Source: Lichenicola sp964249735
Lineage (GTDB): Bacteria > Pseudomonadota > Alphaproteobacteria > Acetobacterales > Acetobacteraceae
DNA length: 38,396 nt
Assembly (NCBI GenBank): GCA_964249735.1
Contig: CAXUDP010000028.1
Coordinates: 1 to 38,396 of the forward strand
Reading direction: 5' to 3'
Shown: in pieces, positions 25,585 through 34,278 of the stretch
Position numbering within the stretch: position 1 is the stretch's first letter
Layout of the letters: each line of letters opens with the position of its first letter
Made by a program: the position numbers and the translations under genes
Notes under the pieces: model-generated
Database searches by the model: none
Seen by the model: only the letters and a program-made list of their open reading frames with translations
Told to the model about the DNA's origin: nothing

Positions 25585-27504
25585 ATGAGTAATTTCGGGC
25601 GGAACCTGGCCCTCTGGGTCATCATCGCGCTGCTGCTGGTGCTGTTGTTCAGCGTGTTCCAGCCCGGCAGCGGCCAGCGTGCGGCGCAGCAGCTGGCCTA
25701 TTCCGACTTCGTCGGCGACGTGAACGCGGGCCATGTCCGCTCCGTCGTGATCCAGGACCACAACGTGTCCGGCGTGCTGACCGACGGCACCTCGTTCGAG
25801 ACCTATACGCCTGAGGACCCCAGCCTGGTCACCCGCCTGACCGACAAGGGCGTCGAGGTGGTGGCCAAGGCCGAGGACAGCGACGTCAACCCCTTGTTCC
25901 GCTACCTGCTGCAGTGGGCGCCGCTGCTGCTGATCATCGGCGCGTGGTTCTTCGTGATGCGCCAGATGCAGTCCGGCGGCGGCCGCGCCATGGGCTTCGG
26001 CAAGTCGCGCGCCAAGCTGCTGACCGAGAAGCAGGGCCGCATCACCTTCGAGGACGTGGCCGGCATCGACGAGGCCAAGGCCGAGCTCGAGGAGATCGTG
26101 CACTTCCTCAAGGACCCGCAGAAGTTCCAGCGCCTGGGCGGCAAGATCCCCAAGGGTGTGCTGCTGGTCGGTCCCCCCGGCACCGGCAAGACGCTGCTGG
26201 CGCGTGCCATCGCCGGCGAGGCCAACGTGCCGTTCTTCACCATCTCCGGCTCCGACTTCGTCGAGATGTTCGTGGGTGTCGGCGCGTCCCGCGTCCGCGA
26301 CATGTTCGAGCAGGGCAAGAAGAGCGCGCCCTGCATCATCTTCATCGACGAGATCGACGCGGTCGGCCGCCATCGCGGCGCCGGGCTGGGCGGCGGCAAC
26401 GACGAGCGCGAGCAGACCCTCAACCAGATGCTGGTCGAGATGGACGGCTTCGAAAGCAACGAGGGCGTGATCCTGATCGCGGCGACCAACCGTCCGGACG
26501 TGCTGGACCCGGCGCTGCTGCGTCCCGGCCGGTTCGACCGCCAGGTCGTGGTGCCGAACCCGGACGTGAACGGTCGCGAGAAGATCCTGCGCGTGCACAT
26601 GAAGAAGGTGCCGCTTGCCTCCGACGTGGAGCCCAAGACCATCGCCCGCGGCACCCCCGGCTTCTCCGGCGCCGACCTGGCCAACCTGGTGAACGAGGCG
26701 GCGCTGCTGGCGGCCCGCATGGGCAAGCGCACGGTGGCGATGCTCGAGTTCGAGAACGCCAAGGACAAGGTGCTGATGGGCGCCGAGCGCCGCTCGCTGG
26801 TGATGAGCGACGCCGAGAAGAAGATGACCGCCTATCACGAGGGCGGCCACGCGCTGTGTGCCATCAACACCCCCGGCTGCGACCCGGTGCACAAGGCGAC
26901 CATCATCCCGCGCGGCCGTGCGCTCGGCTTGGTGATGAGCCTGCCGGAGGGCGACCGCTACTCCAAGAGCAAGTCCAAGCTGCTGGCCGAGCTGACCATG
27001 GCCATGGGCGGGCGTGCGGCGGAGGAGATCATCTTCGGCGCCGAGAACGTGTCCAACGGCGCGTCCGGCGACATCAAGATGGCGACCGACCAGGCCCGTC
27101 GCATGGTCAGCGAATGGGGCATGAGCGACAAGCTCGGCATGATCTCGTTCGGCGACAACGGCCAGGAGGTGTTCCTCGGCCACTCGGTGACGCAGAACAA
27201 GAACGTGTCGGAGCAGACGATCCGCGAGATCGACAGCGAGATCAAGGCGATCATCGACCAGGCCTACATCAACGCCAAGACGCTGCTGACCGACCGGATC
27301 GATGACCTGCACAGCCTGGCCAACGGCCTGCTGGAATACGAGACCCTGTCCGGCGACGAGATCCGCCAGGTGCTCCGCGGCGAGCCGGTCGAGCGCAAGG
27401 TGATCGACGAGCCGATGCAGGACCGCCGCGCCTCGGTTCCGACCACGGTCAAGCCGCTCCCGCCGACTGGCGGCGGTCTCGACCCGGCGCCGCAGCCGGG
27501 CTGA
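25585..27504 (+). CDS. ftsH: ATP-dependent zinc metalloprotease FtsH
   Basis: Membrane-bound AAA+ protease that degrades misfolded membrane proteins, and in other bacteria sigma32 and LpxC. 639 residues from ATG 25585. Two membrane helices (about 8-27, LALWVIIALLLVLLFSVF; about 108-125, APLLLIIGAWFFVMRQM) flank a periplasmic domain of about 80 residues. Walker A GPPGTGKT near 195-202, Walker B CIIFIDEIDAVG, SRH region ATNRPDVLDPALLRPGRFDRQV, zinc site HEGGH at 418-422. The C-terminal tail is Pro/Gly-rich. A terminator-like hairpin follows the stop. Confidence 0.98.
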   Translation: MSNFGRNLALWVIIALLLVLLFSVFQPGSGQRAAQQLAYSDFVGDVNAGHVRSVVIQDHNVSGVLTDGTSFETYTPEDPSLVTRLTDKGVEVVAKAEDSDVNPLFRYLLQWAPLLLIIGAWFFVMRQMQSGGGRAMGFGKSRAKLLTEKQGRITFEDVAGIDEAKAELEEIVHFLKDPQKFQRLGGKIPKGVLLVGPPGTGKTLLARAIAGEANVPFFTISGSDFVEMFVGVGASRVRDMFEQGKKSAPCIIFIDEIDAVGRHRGAGLGGGNDEREQTLNQMLVEMDGFESNEGVILIAATNRPDVLDPALLRPGRFDRQVVVPNPDVNGREKILRVHMKKVPLASDVEPKTIARGTPGFSGADLANLVNEAALLAARMGKRTVAMLEFENAKDKVLMGAERRSLVMSDAEKKMTAYHEGGHALCAINTPGCDPVHKATIIPRGRALGLVMSLPEGDRYSKSKSKLLAELTMAMGGRAAEEIIFGAENVSNGASGDIKMATDQARRMVSEWGMSDKLGMISFGDNGQEVFLGHSVTQNKNVSEQTIREIDSEIKAIIDQAYINAKTLLTDRIDDLHSLANGLLEYETLSGDEIRQVLRGEPVERKVIDEPMQDRRASVPTTVKPLPPTGGGLDPAPQPG

Positions 27505-27529
27505 GCCCGAACCGTCCGCACCTGAGAAC

Positions 27530-27553
27530 AGGGCCCCGTGCGAGCGGGGCCCT
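27530..27553. terminator. Terminator between ftsH and the convergent OYE gene
   Basis: AGGGCCCCG (27530-27538) pairs with CGGGGCCCT (27545-27553), a perfect 9-bp stem with loop TGCGAG, followed by TTCC. It lies 26 bases after the ftsH stop and eight before the leftward gene's stop. Being symmetrical, it could serve both. Confidence 0.65.
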
Positions 27554-27560
27554 TTCCATG

Positions 27561-28637
27561 TCAGGAGGCGGCGGGATAGTCGACGTAGCCTTCCGGTCCC
27601 TGGCTGTACCACGTCGCCTGCACGTCGCGCGCCGGCGTCAGCCCATCCTTCAGGCGGCGCGGCAGGTCCGGGTTGGCGATGAACGGCCGCCCGAAGGCGA
27701 TCGCGTCCGCCTCGCCGTGCTCGACTGCCGCCCCGGCGCGCGGCCCGTCATAATCCGAGTTGAGCACCAGCGGCGCGGAAAACACCTCGCGGATCCGCGG
27801 TGCGATCGCCGGCCGGTCGCTGGCGCGGAAGGTGCTGTCCTCCCGCGGCTCGCGCAGCTCCAGGAAGGCGATGCCGATCGCCGACAGCGCCGCCGCAGCC
27901 GCGGTGAAAAGCTCCTCCGGCATGCTGTCGTTGACGCCCTGCACCTCGCCGTTGGGCGACAGCCGCACCGCGGTGCGGTCGGCGCCGGCAACCCCGGCCA
28001 CCGCTTCCGTCACCTCGGCCAGCAGCCGCACCCGGTTGGCGATCGATCCGCCGTAGCCGTCGTCGCGGTGGTTGCTGTTGTCGCGCAGGAACTGGTCGAT
28101 GAGGTAGCCATTGGCGGCATGGATCTGCACTCCGTCGAACCCCGCCTCCAGGGCGTTGCGCGTCGCCTGCCGGTAGTCCTCCAGCAGGCCCGGGATCTCG
28201 TCCGTGCCGAGCGGCCGCGCCTCGGCGTAGTCCTGCTTGCCAGCATAGGTATGCGCCTGCCCCGGCGCCGTGGTGGCAGAGGCGGAGACCGGCTTCTCGC
28301 CGCCGAGGAAGCTCGGGTGCACGATCCGGCCCATGTGCCAAAGCTGTGTCACGATCCGGCCGCCCGCCTGATGCACCGCCTCCGTCACCAGCCGCCAGGC
28401 CTGCACCTGCTCCCTGGTCCACAGCCCCGGCGCGTACGGCCATCCCAGGCCCTGTCGGCTGATCCCGGTGGCTTCCGAGATGATCAAACCCGCGCCGGCC
28501 CGCTGCGCGTAATACTCGGCCATGATCGGCGTCGGCACGTGCTCGGCGGTGGCGCGGGCGCGGGTCAGGGGCGCCATCAGGATGCGGTTGGGGGCGTGGA
28601 TCGCGCCCAGCCGGATCGGTTCGAACAGGGTCGGCAT
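27561..28637 (-). CDS. Old yellow enzyme family NAD(P)H:flavin oxidoreductase (NemA-like)
   Basis: 358-residue FMN-dependent ene-reductase of the NemA/N-ethylmaleimide reductase group, acting on activated C=C bonds in electrophiles. TIM-barrel features: LFEPIRLGAIHAPNRILMAPLTRAR with T25, AGAGLIISEATGIS, IVTQLWHMGRIVHP, substrate-anion pair H173/N176 in GVQIHAANGYLIDQFLRDNSN, RDDGYGGSIANRVRL and the C-terminal GEADAIAFGRPFIANPDLP. Leftward between ftsH and folP, which are adjacent in many bacteria, so it looks inserted into that cluster. Its start at 28637 faces folP across 62 bases, the shared promoter region. Confidence 0.92.
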   Translation of the reverse strand: MPTLFEPIRLGAIHAPNRILMAPLTRARATAEHVPTPIMAEYYAQRAGAGLIISEATGISRQGLGWPYAPGLWTREQVQAWRLVTEAVHQAGGRIVTQLWHMGRIVHPSFLGGEKPVSASATTAPGQAHTYAGKQDYAEARPLGTDEIPGLLEDYRQATRNALEAGFDGVQIHAANGYLIDQFLRDNSNHRDDGYGGSIANRVRLLAEVTEAVAGVAGADRTAVRLSPNGEVQGVNDSMPEELFTAAAAALSAIGIAFLELREPREDSTFRASDRPAIAPRIREVFSAPLVLNSDYDGPRAGAAVEHGEADAIAFGRPFIANPDLPRRLKDGLTPARDVQATWYSQGPEGYVDYPAAS

Positions 28638-28699
28638 GCAAGGCTCCTACCGTATGAACAACGGGGTTGCATCTGGCGACGGTTGCCGCGTTTTGCAGC

Positions 28700-29734
28700 A
28701 TGCCTGAGACGATGCCGACGCACCGCCTGATCGAGCCGCTCGGCCTGCTGCACGGCGCTGCCGCCAGGGAGGCGTGCGCGGCCAGTGCCGCCCTTCCGCT
28801 TGCCGGAGGCCCTGCCGCGTTCTCCCTGGCCGCGCTGGTCGAGAACCACACCCGCCGCATCGTCCCCGCCACCGCCATCCCGGATGACTGGGCGACGCTG
28901 CGGTCGAGGCTGACGACGCCGCCCGCCACCGCCGGCCTGCCGCCCGGCCCGCTGGTGATGGGCATCCTGAACCGGACGCCGGACAGCTTCAGCGACGGCG
29001 GCCGCCATGCCGACCTCGACCGCGCGGTGGCCGCCGCCCGGGCGATGATCGAGGCCGGCGCCGGTCTCCTCGACATCGGCGGCGAAAGCACCCGGCCGGG
29101 TGCCGTGCCGGTGCATCCCGCCGAGGAGCAGGCCCGCGTGCTGCCGCTGCTCCGGGCGTTGGTCGGGCAGGGGATCCCGCTGTCGGTGGACACGCGCAAC
29201 GCGTCCACCATGCGCGCCGCCCTCGACGCCGGCGCACGCCTGGTCAACGACGTGTCGGCGCTGGTGCACGATCCGGCGTCGCACGGGGTGCTGGCGGCCG
29301 CATCCTGTCCGGTGGTGCTGATGCACATGCGCGGCACCCCGGAGACTATGCAGTCGCTGACCGGGTACGGCGACGTCGCGGTCGACGTGGTGCGCGAGCT
29401 GGCAGATCGAGTAGACGAGGCGGAACGCGCCGGCATCGCGCGCGCGCGCCTGCTGGTCGATCCCGGCATCGGCTTCGCCAAGACCGACGCGCAGAACCTC
29501 GAGCTGCTGCGCCGCCTGCCGATCCTGGCCAACCTTGGCTGCCGGGTGCTGCTGGGGGTGTCGCGCAAGGGCTTCGTCGGCCGCGTCGGCGGGGCCGCGT
29601 CGGCGACCGACCGGTTCCCTGGCTCGATCGCCGCCGCCCTGCCGGCGCTGTCGTTGCCGGGCTGCATCCTGCGCGTGCACGACGTGGCTGAAACGGTGCA
29701 GGCGGTGCGTCTCTGGCAGGCGATCCATGGCTGA
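28700..29734 (+). CDS. folP: Dihydropteroate synthase
   Basis: Condenses p-aminobenzoate (made by PabB/PabC encoded at 11.7-13.8 kb) with hydroxymethyl-dihydropterin in folate synthesis; target of sulfonamides. From ATG 28700 it is 344 residues (ATG 28712 also possible). An N-terminal extension of about 85 residues (HRLIEPLGLLHGAAAREA...) precedes the TIM barrel, which has MGILNRTPDSFSDGG, LLDIGGESTRPGA, LSVDTRNAS, LVNDVSAL, VVLMHMRGTPETMQ, DPGIGFAKT and GVSRKGFVG. The first motif has Arg where Val is usual (NVTPDSFSDGG). The stop overlaps a possible early glmM start, and ftsH-folP-glmM is a conserved order. Confidence 0.94.
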   Translation: MPETMPTHRLIEPLGLLHGAAAREACAASAALPLAGGPAAFSLAALVENHTRRIVPATAIPDDWATLRSRLTTPPATAGLPPGPLVMGILNRTPDSFSDGGRHADLDRAVAAARAMIEAGAGLLDIGGESTRPGAVPVHPAEEQARVLPLLRALVGQGIPLSVDTRNASTMRAALDAGARLVNDVSALVHDPASHGVLAAASCPVVLMHMRGTPETMQSLTGYGDVAVDVVRELADRVDEAERAGIARARLLVDPGIGFAKTDAQNLELLRRLPILANLGCRVLLGVSRKGFVGRVGGAASATDRFPGSIAAALPALSLPGCILRVHDVAETVQAVRLWQAIHG

Positions 29735-29768
29735 GCTAAATCGGTCCGGGAAGCCGGAAGGGCATGTG

Positions 29769-31127
29769 ATGGGCGCTGGGCGGAAGCTGTTCGGGACCGA
29801 CGGGATCAGGGGCACCGCCAACGTCGACCCGATGACGGTGGAGGTGGCGCAGCGCCTGGGCCAGGCAGCCGGCCTGCGCTTCCGTCGCGGCACCCACCGC
29901 CACCGCGTCGTGCTGGGCAAGGACACGCGCCTGTCCGGCTACATGATCGAGTGTGCCCTGGTATCCGGCTTCCTGTCCGCCGGGATCGACGTCACCCTGG
30001 TCGGACCGCTGCCGACGCCGGCGATCGCGCTGCTGACCCGCTCGCTCCGCGCCGACCTTGGGGTGATGATCTCCGCCTCGCACAACGCGTTCGAGGACAA
30101 CGGCATCAAGCTGTTCGGCCCGGACGGGTTTAAGCTGTCCGACGACCTGGAGGAGGAGATCGAGGCCCTGATGGGCTCCGACCTGTCCGGCCGGCTCGCC
30201 GCTCCCGACCTGATCGGTCGCGCCTCGCGCCTAACCGACGCCGCCGGCCGCTACGTGGAAAGCGCCAAGGCCAGCTTCCCGCGCGGCCGCCGCCTGGACG
30301 GGCTCCGCATCGTGATCGACTGCGCCAACGGCGCCGCCTACCGGGTGGCGCCCACCGCCTTGTGGGAGCTGGGTGCCGAGGTGGTGCGGATCGGCTGCAA
30401 CCCCGACGGGCTCAACATCAACCACCACTGCGGTTCGACCAGCCCGGGCGCGCTCAGCGCCGCGGTGCTGGAGCATCGCGCCGATCTCGGCCTAGCGCTG
30501 GACGGCGACGCCGACCGGCTGCTGATCTGCGACGAGCGCGGCCAGCTGGTGGACGGCGACCAGATCCTGGCGCTGATCGCCGGCTCCTGGGCCGCCAGCG
30601 GCCGGCTGCGCGGCGGTGGGGTCGTCGCCACGGTGATGTCCAACATGGGTCTGGAGCGGAAGCTGGCGGAAGCGGGCCTCCGGCTGGAGCGCACGGCGGT
30701 GGGCGACCGCTACGTGGTGGAACGGATGCGCGAGCTCGGCATGAACGTCGGCGGCGAGCAGTCCGGCCACATGGTGGTGTCGGACTTCGCCACCACCGGC
30801 GACGGGCTGATCGCCGCCCTCCAGGTGCTGTCGGTGCTGGTCGAGCGCGGCCAGCCGGCGAGCCAGGTGCTGCGCCTGTTCACGCCGTTCCCGCAGCTGC
30901 TCCGCAACGAGCGCTTCAGCGGGCGCTCGCCGCTGAGCAGCCCGGCGGTGATCGAGGCCAGGCGCTGGGCCGAGGACGAGCTTGGCGCCAGCGGACGGCT
31001 GCTGCTGCGCGAAAGCGGCACCGAGCCGGTGGTGCGGGTGATGGCGGAGGCAGAGGACGAGGCACTGGTCGCCCGCGTCGTCGGCGGCGTGTGCGAGGCG
31101 ATCCGGCGCGCCGCCCTGGCGGCCTGA
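29769..31127 (+). CDS. glmM: Phosphoglucosamine mutase
   Basis: Interconverts glucosamine-6-P and glucosamine-1-P on the way to UDP-GlcNAc for peptidoglycan and LPS. From ATG 29769 it is 452 residues, starting MGAGRKLFGTDGIRGTAN as usual; GGAAGGG lies seven bases upstream. An earlier ATG at 29727 overlaps the folP stop and adds 14 unrelated residues. The active phosphoserine is S104 in ISASHNAFEDNGIKLF, the metal loop is LDGDADRLLICD, the sugar-binding loop GGEQSGH, and the phosphate loop RESGTEPVVRVM. Complete and typical. Confidence 0.96.
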   Translation: MGAGRKLFGTDGIRGTANVDPMTVEVAQRLGQAAGLRFRRGTHRHRVVLGKDTRLSGYMIECALVSGFLSAGIDVTLVGPLPTPAIALLTRSLRADLGVMISASHNAFEDNGIKLFGPDGFKLSDDLEEEIEALMGSDLSGRLAAPDLIGRASRLTDAAGRYVESAKASFPRGRRLDGLRIVIDCANGAAYRVAPTALWELGAEVVRIGCNPDGLNINHHCGSTSPGALSAAVLEHRADLGLALDGDADRLLICDERGQLVDGDQILALIAGSWAASGRLRGGGVVATVMSNMGLERKLAEAGLRLERTAVGDRYVVERMRELGMNVGGEQSGHMVVSDFATTGDGLIAALQVLSVLVERGQPASQVLRLFTPFPQLLRNERFSGRSPLSSPAVIEARRWAEDELGASGRLLLRESGTEPVVRVMAEAEDEALVARVVGGVCEAIRRAALAA

Positions 31128-31130
31128 AGC

Positions 31131-31934
31131 GTGGCCGGTCCCGTGCCGCTCGGCCGCATCCTGATCATAGCCGGCAGCGATTCCGGCGGCGGCGCCGGCA
31201 TCCAGGCCGACATCAAGACTGCGACCGCGTTGGGCGGCTATGCCATGACCGCGGTCACCGCGCTGACGGCGCAGAACACGCTCGGCGTGCACGGCGTGCT
31301 GCCGGTGCCGCCGGAGTTCCTGCGCCTGCAGATCGAGTGCGTGCTGGCCGATCTCGGCGCGGACGCCTTCAAGACCGGCATGCTGGGCGACCCGGCCCTG
31401 ATCGAGACCGTGGCCGACTGCCTCGGCCGGCACCGAAACGTGCCCCTGGTGCTGGACCCGGTGATGGTGGCCAAGGGCGGGCACCGGCTGCTGGCTGCGG
31501 ACGCGACGGACAGCCTCAAGCGCACCCTGCTGCCGTTGGCGACGCTGCTGACGCCCAACCTGCCGGAAGCCGAAGCGCTGTCGGGTCTGCGCATCGACAG
31601 CGTGGACGACATGCACCGGGCCGCGGACGCGCTGCTCGCCCTGGGCGTACCGGCGGTGCTGCTGAAGGGCGGCCACCTGCCGGGCCAGGAGGTGGTCGAC
31701 CTGCTGGCGACGCCCGACGGCCGTGAACGCTTCGCCGCACCCCGCATCGACACCCGCCACACCCATGGCACCGGCTGCACCCTGGCCAGCGCGGTGGCGA
31801 CCGGCCTGGCGCAGGGAATGGCGCTGCTTCCCGCGGTGGTGCGGGCGCACGACTATGTGCGGGCGGCGATCGGCGCCGCACCCGGCTTCGGCGCCGGCGC
31901 CGGGCCGCTGAACCACATGGTGCGCGTGGGGTGA
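31131..31934 (+). CDS. thiD: Hydroxymethylpyrimidine/phosphomethylpyrimidine kinase
   Basis: Makes HMP-pyrophosphate for thiamine synthesis by two successive phosphorylations. 267 residues from GTG 31131, three bases after glmM. Ribokinase-fold motifs: ILIIAGSDSGGGAGIQADIKT near the N terminus, GYAMTAVTALTAQNT, LVLDPVMVAKGG, LLTPNLPEAEALSG, VLLKGGHL and the anion-hole RHTHGTGCTLASAVA. Monofunctional, without a fused ThiE. It shares the glmM transcript and overlaps the next gene as GTGA. Confidence 0.94.
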   Translation: MAGPVPLGRILIIAGSDSGGGAGIQADIKTATALGGYAMTAVTALTAQNTLGVHGVLPVPPEFLRLQIECVLADLGADAFKTGMLGDPALIETVADCLGRHRNVPLVLDPVMVAKGGHRLLAADATDSLKRTLLPLATLLTPNLPEAEALSGLRIDSVDDMHRAADALLALGVPAVLLKGGHLPGQEVVDLLATPDGRERFAAPRIDTRHTHGTGCTLASAVATGLAQGMALLPAVVRAHDYVRAAIGAAPGFGAGAGPLNHMVRVG

Positions 31935-32857
31935 GGCGGCGGGCGGCGGTGCTGCTCGCCGCGCTGCTGCCGGTCGCCGCCTGCGCCGACCAGCCGGCGC
32001 CGACGGGTTGCGTGATGCACGAGCTGGCCGTGTTGCCGGTGCTCAACAACCGCCGCCAGCCGATCATCCGGGCGTCCGTCGACGGCGTGCCGGTCGCCTT
32101 TATCGTCGACACCGGTGCCCGCGTGTCCACCGTGTTCGAGGGAGCCGCCGCGACGCTGAACCTGCCGGTCAGCTTCGAGAACCGCCACGTGCTGGTCGGC
32201 ACCGGTGGTGCCATGTTCGCGCGCGACGCCACGATCGACATCCTGCGCCTCGACCACATGGTCGCGCGGAACGTGCAGTTCGTCACCGCCGGGCGCTGGC
32301 AAGGCCGGATCGACGGCCTGCCGCTCGCCGGGCTGTTCGGCGGCGACTTCCTGGCCGGCTACGACGTCGCCTTCGACCTGCCGGCGCACCGCGTGTCGCT
32401 GTACCGGGAGCAGGGCTGCGGCAACAACCTGCGGCCCTGGCCAGAAGGCGCAACGTATCGGATCCCGTTCCGGCTTGAGAACGACACTCAGATCGACCTG
32501 CCGATCGCCATCAACGGGCATACTGTCCCGGCGGTGCTGGACAGCGGCGCCGGCCGCACCGTGCTGGACCGCGCGGCCGGACGGGACGGCGGCGCCACCG
32601 ATGCGTCGATGGCGGCCGACCCGGCCACGATCGGGACCGGCATCGACGGCAACCGCAACCCGATGCGGCTGCACCGGTTCGACAGCCTCCAGGTCGGACC
32701 GGAGCGGTTCGCGCCGGCGCTCCTGGAGGTCGGCGATACCGGCGTCACGCTGCTGGGTGCCGACTACCTGCGCGACCATCGGGTATGGATCTCGTATCCG
32801 CACCAGGTGCTCTACGTGCAGCCGGTCCCGGCCCGGCACGGAGCCGGACCGTTCTGA
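31931..32857 (+). CDS. Putative lipoprotein with two retropepsin-like aspartyl protease domains
   Basis: 308 residues from GTG 31931, overlapping the thiD stop (GTGA). A short signal with lipobox PVAAC (C18) predicts an acylated, periplasm-facing lipoprotein. Domain 1 (about 35-155) has the catalytic triplet D60-T61-G62 in VPVAFIVDTGARVSTVF and closes with FGGDFLAGYDVAFDLPAHRV. Domain 2 (about 175-300) has D204-S205-G206 in VPAVLDSGAGRTVLD and closes with LLGADYLRDHRVWIS. Retroviral-type proteases normally need two chains, each giving one Asp. Here both come from one chain, so it may fold as a pseudodimer. Substrate and role unknown; the context (thiD, then convergent ahpD) gives no clue. Confidence 0.85.
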   Translation: MRRRAAVLLAALLPVAACADQPAPTGCVMHELAVLPVLNNRRQPIIRASVDGVPVAFIVDTGARVSTVFEGAAATLNLPVSFENRHVLVGTGGAMFARDATIDILRLDHMVARNVQFVTAGRWQGRIDGLPLAGLFGGDFLAGYDVAFDLPAHRVSLYREQGCGNNLRPWPEGATYRIPFRLENDTQIDLPIAINGHTVPAVLDSGAGRTVLDRAAGRDGGATDASMAADPATIGTGIDGNRNPMRLHRFDSLQVGPERFAPALLEVGDTGVTLLGADYLRDHRVWISYPHQVLYVQPVPARHGAGPF

Positions 32858-32858
32858 G

Positions 32859-32916
32859 GATCAGGCGGCCCGATCAGGCAGCCCGATCATCAGGCAGCCC
32901 GATCATCAGGCAGCCC
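32859..32916. repeat. Four-unit tandem repeat over the ahpD stop codon
   Basis: Units GATCAGGCGGCCC (32859-32871), GATCAGGCAGCCC (32872-32884), and GATCATCAGGCAGCCC twice (32885-32900, 32901-32916). The 13-base and 16-base units differ by one ATC. The last unit carries the ahpD stop (TGA on the minus strand, 32906-32908), so the Ala-Ala-stop end of ahpD has been copied three times downstream, probably by slippage. The first unit starts two bases after the stop of the preceding convergent gene. Confidence 0.9.
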
Positions 32917-33457
32917 TGGCGACCGCCTCGACCTGCAGCGCCTCGTCGCCCTCGATCGCCACCGCGACCGCATGCACCACGGCGGCGATGCGCACCGCCG
33001 CCTGCACCTGCTCGGTGCTCAGGCCGTGCCCGCGCACCGTCTTCTCGTGGGCTTCCATGCACATGCCGCAGCCGTTGATGGCCGATACCGCCAGCGACCA
33101 CAGCTCGAAGTCGACCTTGTCGACACCGGGCTTGCCGATGACGTTCATGCGCAGCCGCGCCGGCAGGTTGGCGTAGTCGCTGCCGACCATGTGCACGAAG
33201 CGATAGTACACGTTGTTCATGCCCATGATCGCGGCGGCCGCCTTCGCGGCGGCGAGCGCCTCGGCGCTCAGCTTCGGGCCGAACTCGGCCGCGACCGCCT
33301 CGATCACCAGCGGGTTGCGCGAGGCCAGCGCCGACACCAGGAAGGTGCCGGCCAGCTGCTGCGTCGTGAGCAGGGTCTCGTTGGCCAGCGAGCCCAGGTT
33401 GAGCTTCAGGTCCTTGGCGTAGTCGGGAATGCGCGCCTTGAGCGTCTCGATAGACAT
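32906..33457 (-). CDS. ahpD: Alkyl hydroperoxidase AhpD
   Basis: 183-residue AhpD-type peroxidase and reductant for AhpC. The catalytic residues known from the mycobacterial enzyme are in the same positions: E118 (VDFELW), C130 and C133 (AINGCGMCMEAHE) and H137. Position 132, His in the mycobacterial protein, is Met here. The two-domain helical layout (AETLKARIPDYAKDLKLNLG ... AAIMGMNNVYYRFVHM) is normal. ATG 33457 has CCGGAGAAT upstream on its strand. It is directly downstream of ahpC, with which it forms an operon; its 3' end lies in a tandem repeat. Confidence 0.95.
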   Translation of the reverse strand: MSIETLKARIPDYAKDLKLNLGSLANETLLTTQQLAGTFLVSALASRNPLVIEAVAAEFGPKLSAEALAAAKAAAAIMGMNNVYYRFVHMVGSDYANLPARLRMNVIGKPGVDKVDFELWSLAVSAINGCGMCMEAHEKTVRGHGLSTEQVQAAVRIAAVVHAVAVAIEGDEALQVEAVARAA

Positions 33458-33496
33458 CGAATTCTCCGGGATGGGTGGAAGCTGCGGGGACCGGGA

Positions 33497-34048
33497 TCAG
33501 GCGGCCTTGAGGTGTTCCTCGCCCTTGTTCCAGTTGCAGGGGCACAGCTCGTCGCTCTGCAGCGCGTCGAGCACGCGCATCACCTCCTGCGGGTTGCGGC
33601 CGACCGACAGGTCGTTGACCGCGGCGTAGCGGACGATCCCGTCCGGATCGACCAGGAAGGTCGCGCGCAACGCCACGCCCTCGGTGCGCGACAGCACGCC
33701 GGCCGCTTCCGACAGCTCGCGCTTGATGTCGGCCAGCATCGGGATGGCGAGCGTCCTGAGGTCGTCGTGGTGCAGGCGCCAGTTCATGTGCACGAACTCG
33801 CTGTCGGTCGACACGCCGTAGACCACGGTGTCGCGGTCGGCGAAGTCGGCGTGGAGCTTGCCGAACGCCACGATCTCGGTCGGGCAGACGAAGGTGAAGT
33901 CCTTCGGCCAGAAGAACACCAGCTTCCACTTGCCGGCATCGGTCGCGTCGGTGATCTCGGTGAACGCGGTGCCGGGATCCAGCCCCTGCGGCCCGGCCTT
34001 GACGGCGGTGAGCTTGAACGACGGAAAGCTGTCGCCGACTGTCAGCAT
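33497..34048 (-). CDS. ahpC: Peroxiredoxin AhpC
   Basis: 183-residue AhpC/Prx1-type peroxidase that reduces hydrogen and organic peroxides; here probably recycled by AhpD. Starts at ATG 34048 with CCGGAGA upstream on its strand. Peroxidatic cysteine C55 in FFWPKDFTFVCPTEI; resolving cysteine region ELCPCNW (C169, C171), the double-Cys form typical of the AhpD-dependent type; GVSTDSEFVHMNWR and FLVDPDGIVRY present. ahpD follows 39 bases downstream. No oxyR is adjacent. The 230-base gap to rpmJ on the other side must hold both promoters; I see no clear OxyR site. Confidence 0.95.
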   Translation of the reverse strand: MLTVGDSFPSFKLTAVKAGPQGLDPGTAFTEITDATDAGKWKLVFFWPKDFTFVCPTEIVAFGKLHADFADRDTVVYGVSTDSEFVHMNWRLHHDDLRTLAIPMLADIKRELSEAAGVLSRTEGVALRATFLVDPDGIVRYAAVNDLSVGRNPQEVMRVLDALQSDELCPCNWNKGEEHLKAA

Positions 34049-34278
34049 GGAAATCTCCGGAACCGTTGAAATGTGCGGTGCGTCCGGCGCCCGAGGCGGC
34101 CGTCGCAGCTCTCGAATATGGTGCACTGCGGCATGGGATCCAGTAGATACTTCCTGGCCCGTCGATCAGCGCAGCCTATGCGCGGCCGCCCGTCCGCGTC
34201 CCGGCATGTGATTGACACTCCGCGGGGCCGCCTTTATGCCGCGCCTTCCAGCGCTCAGCCGCTCACGAAGGTCGGACC

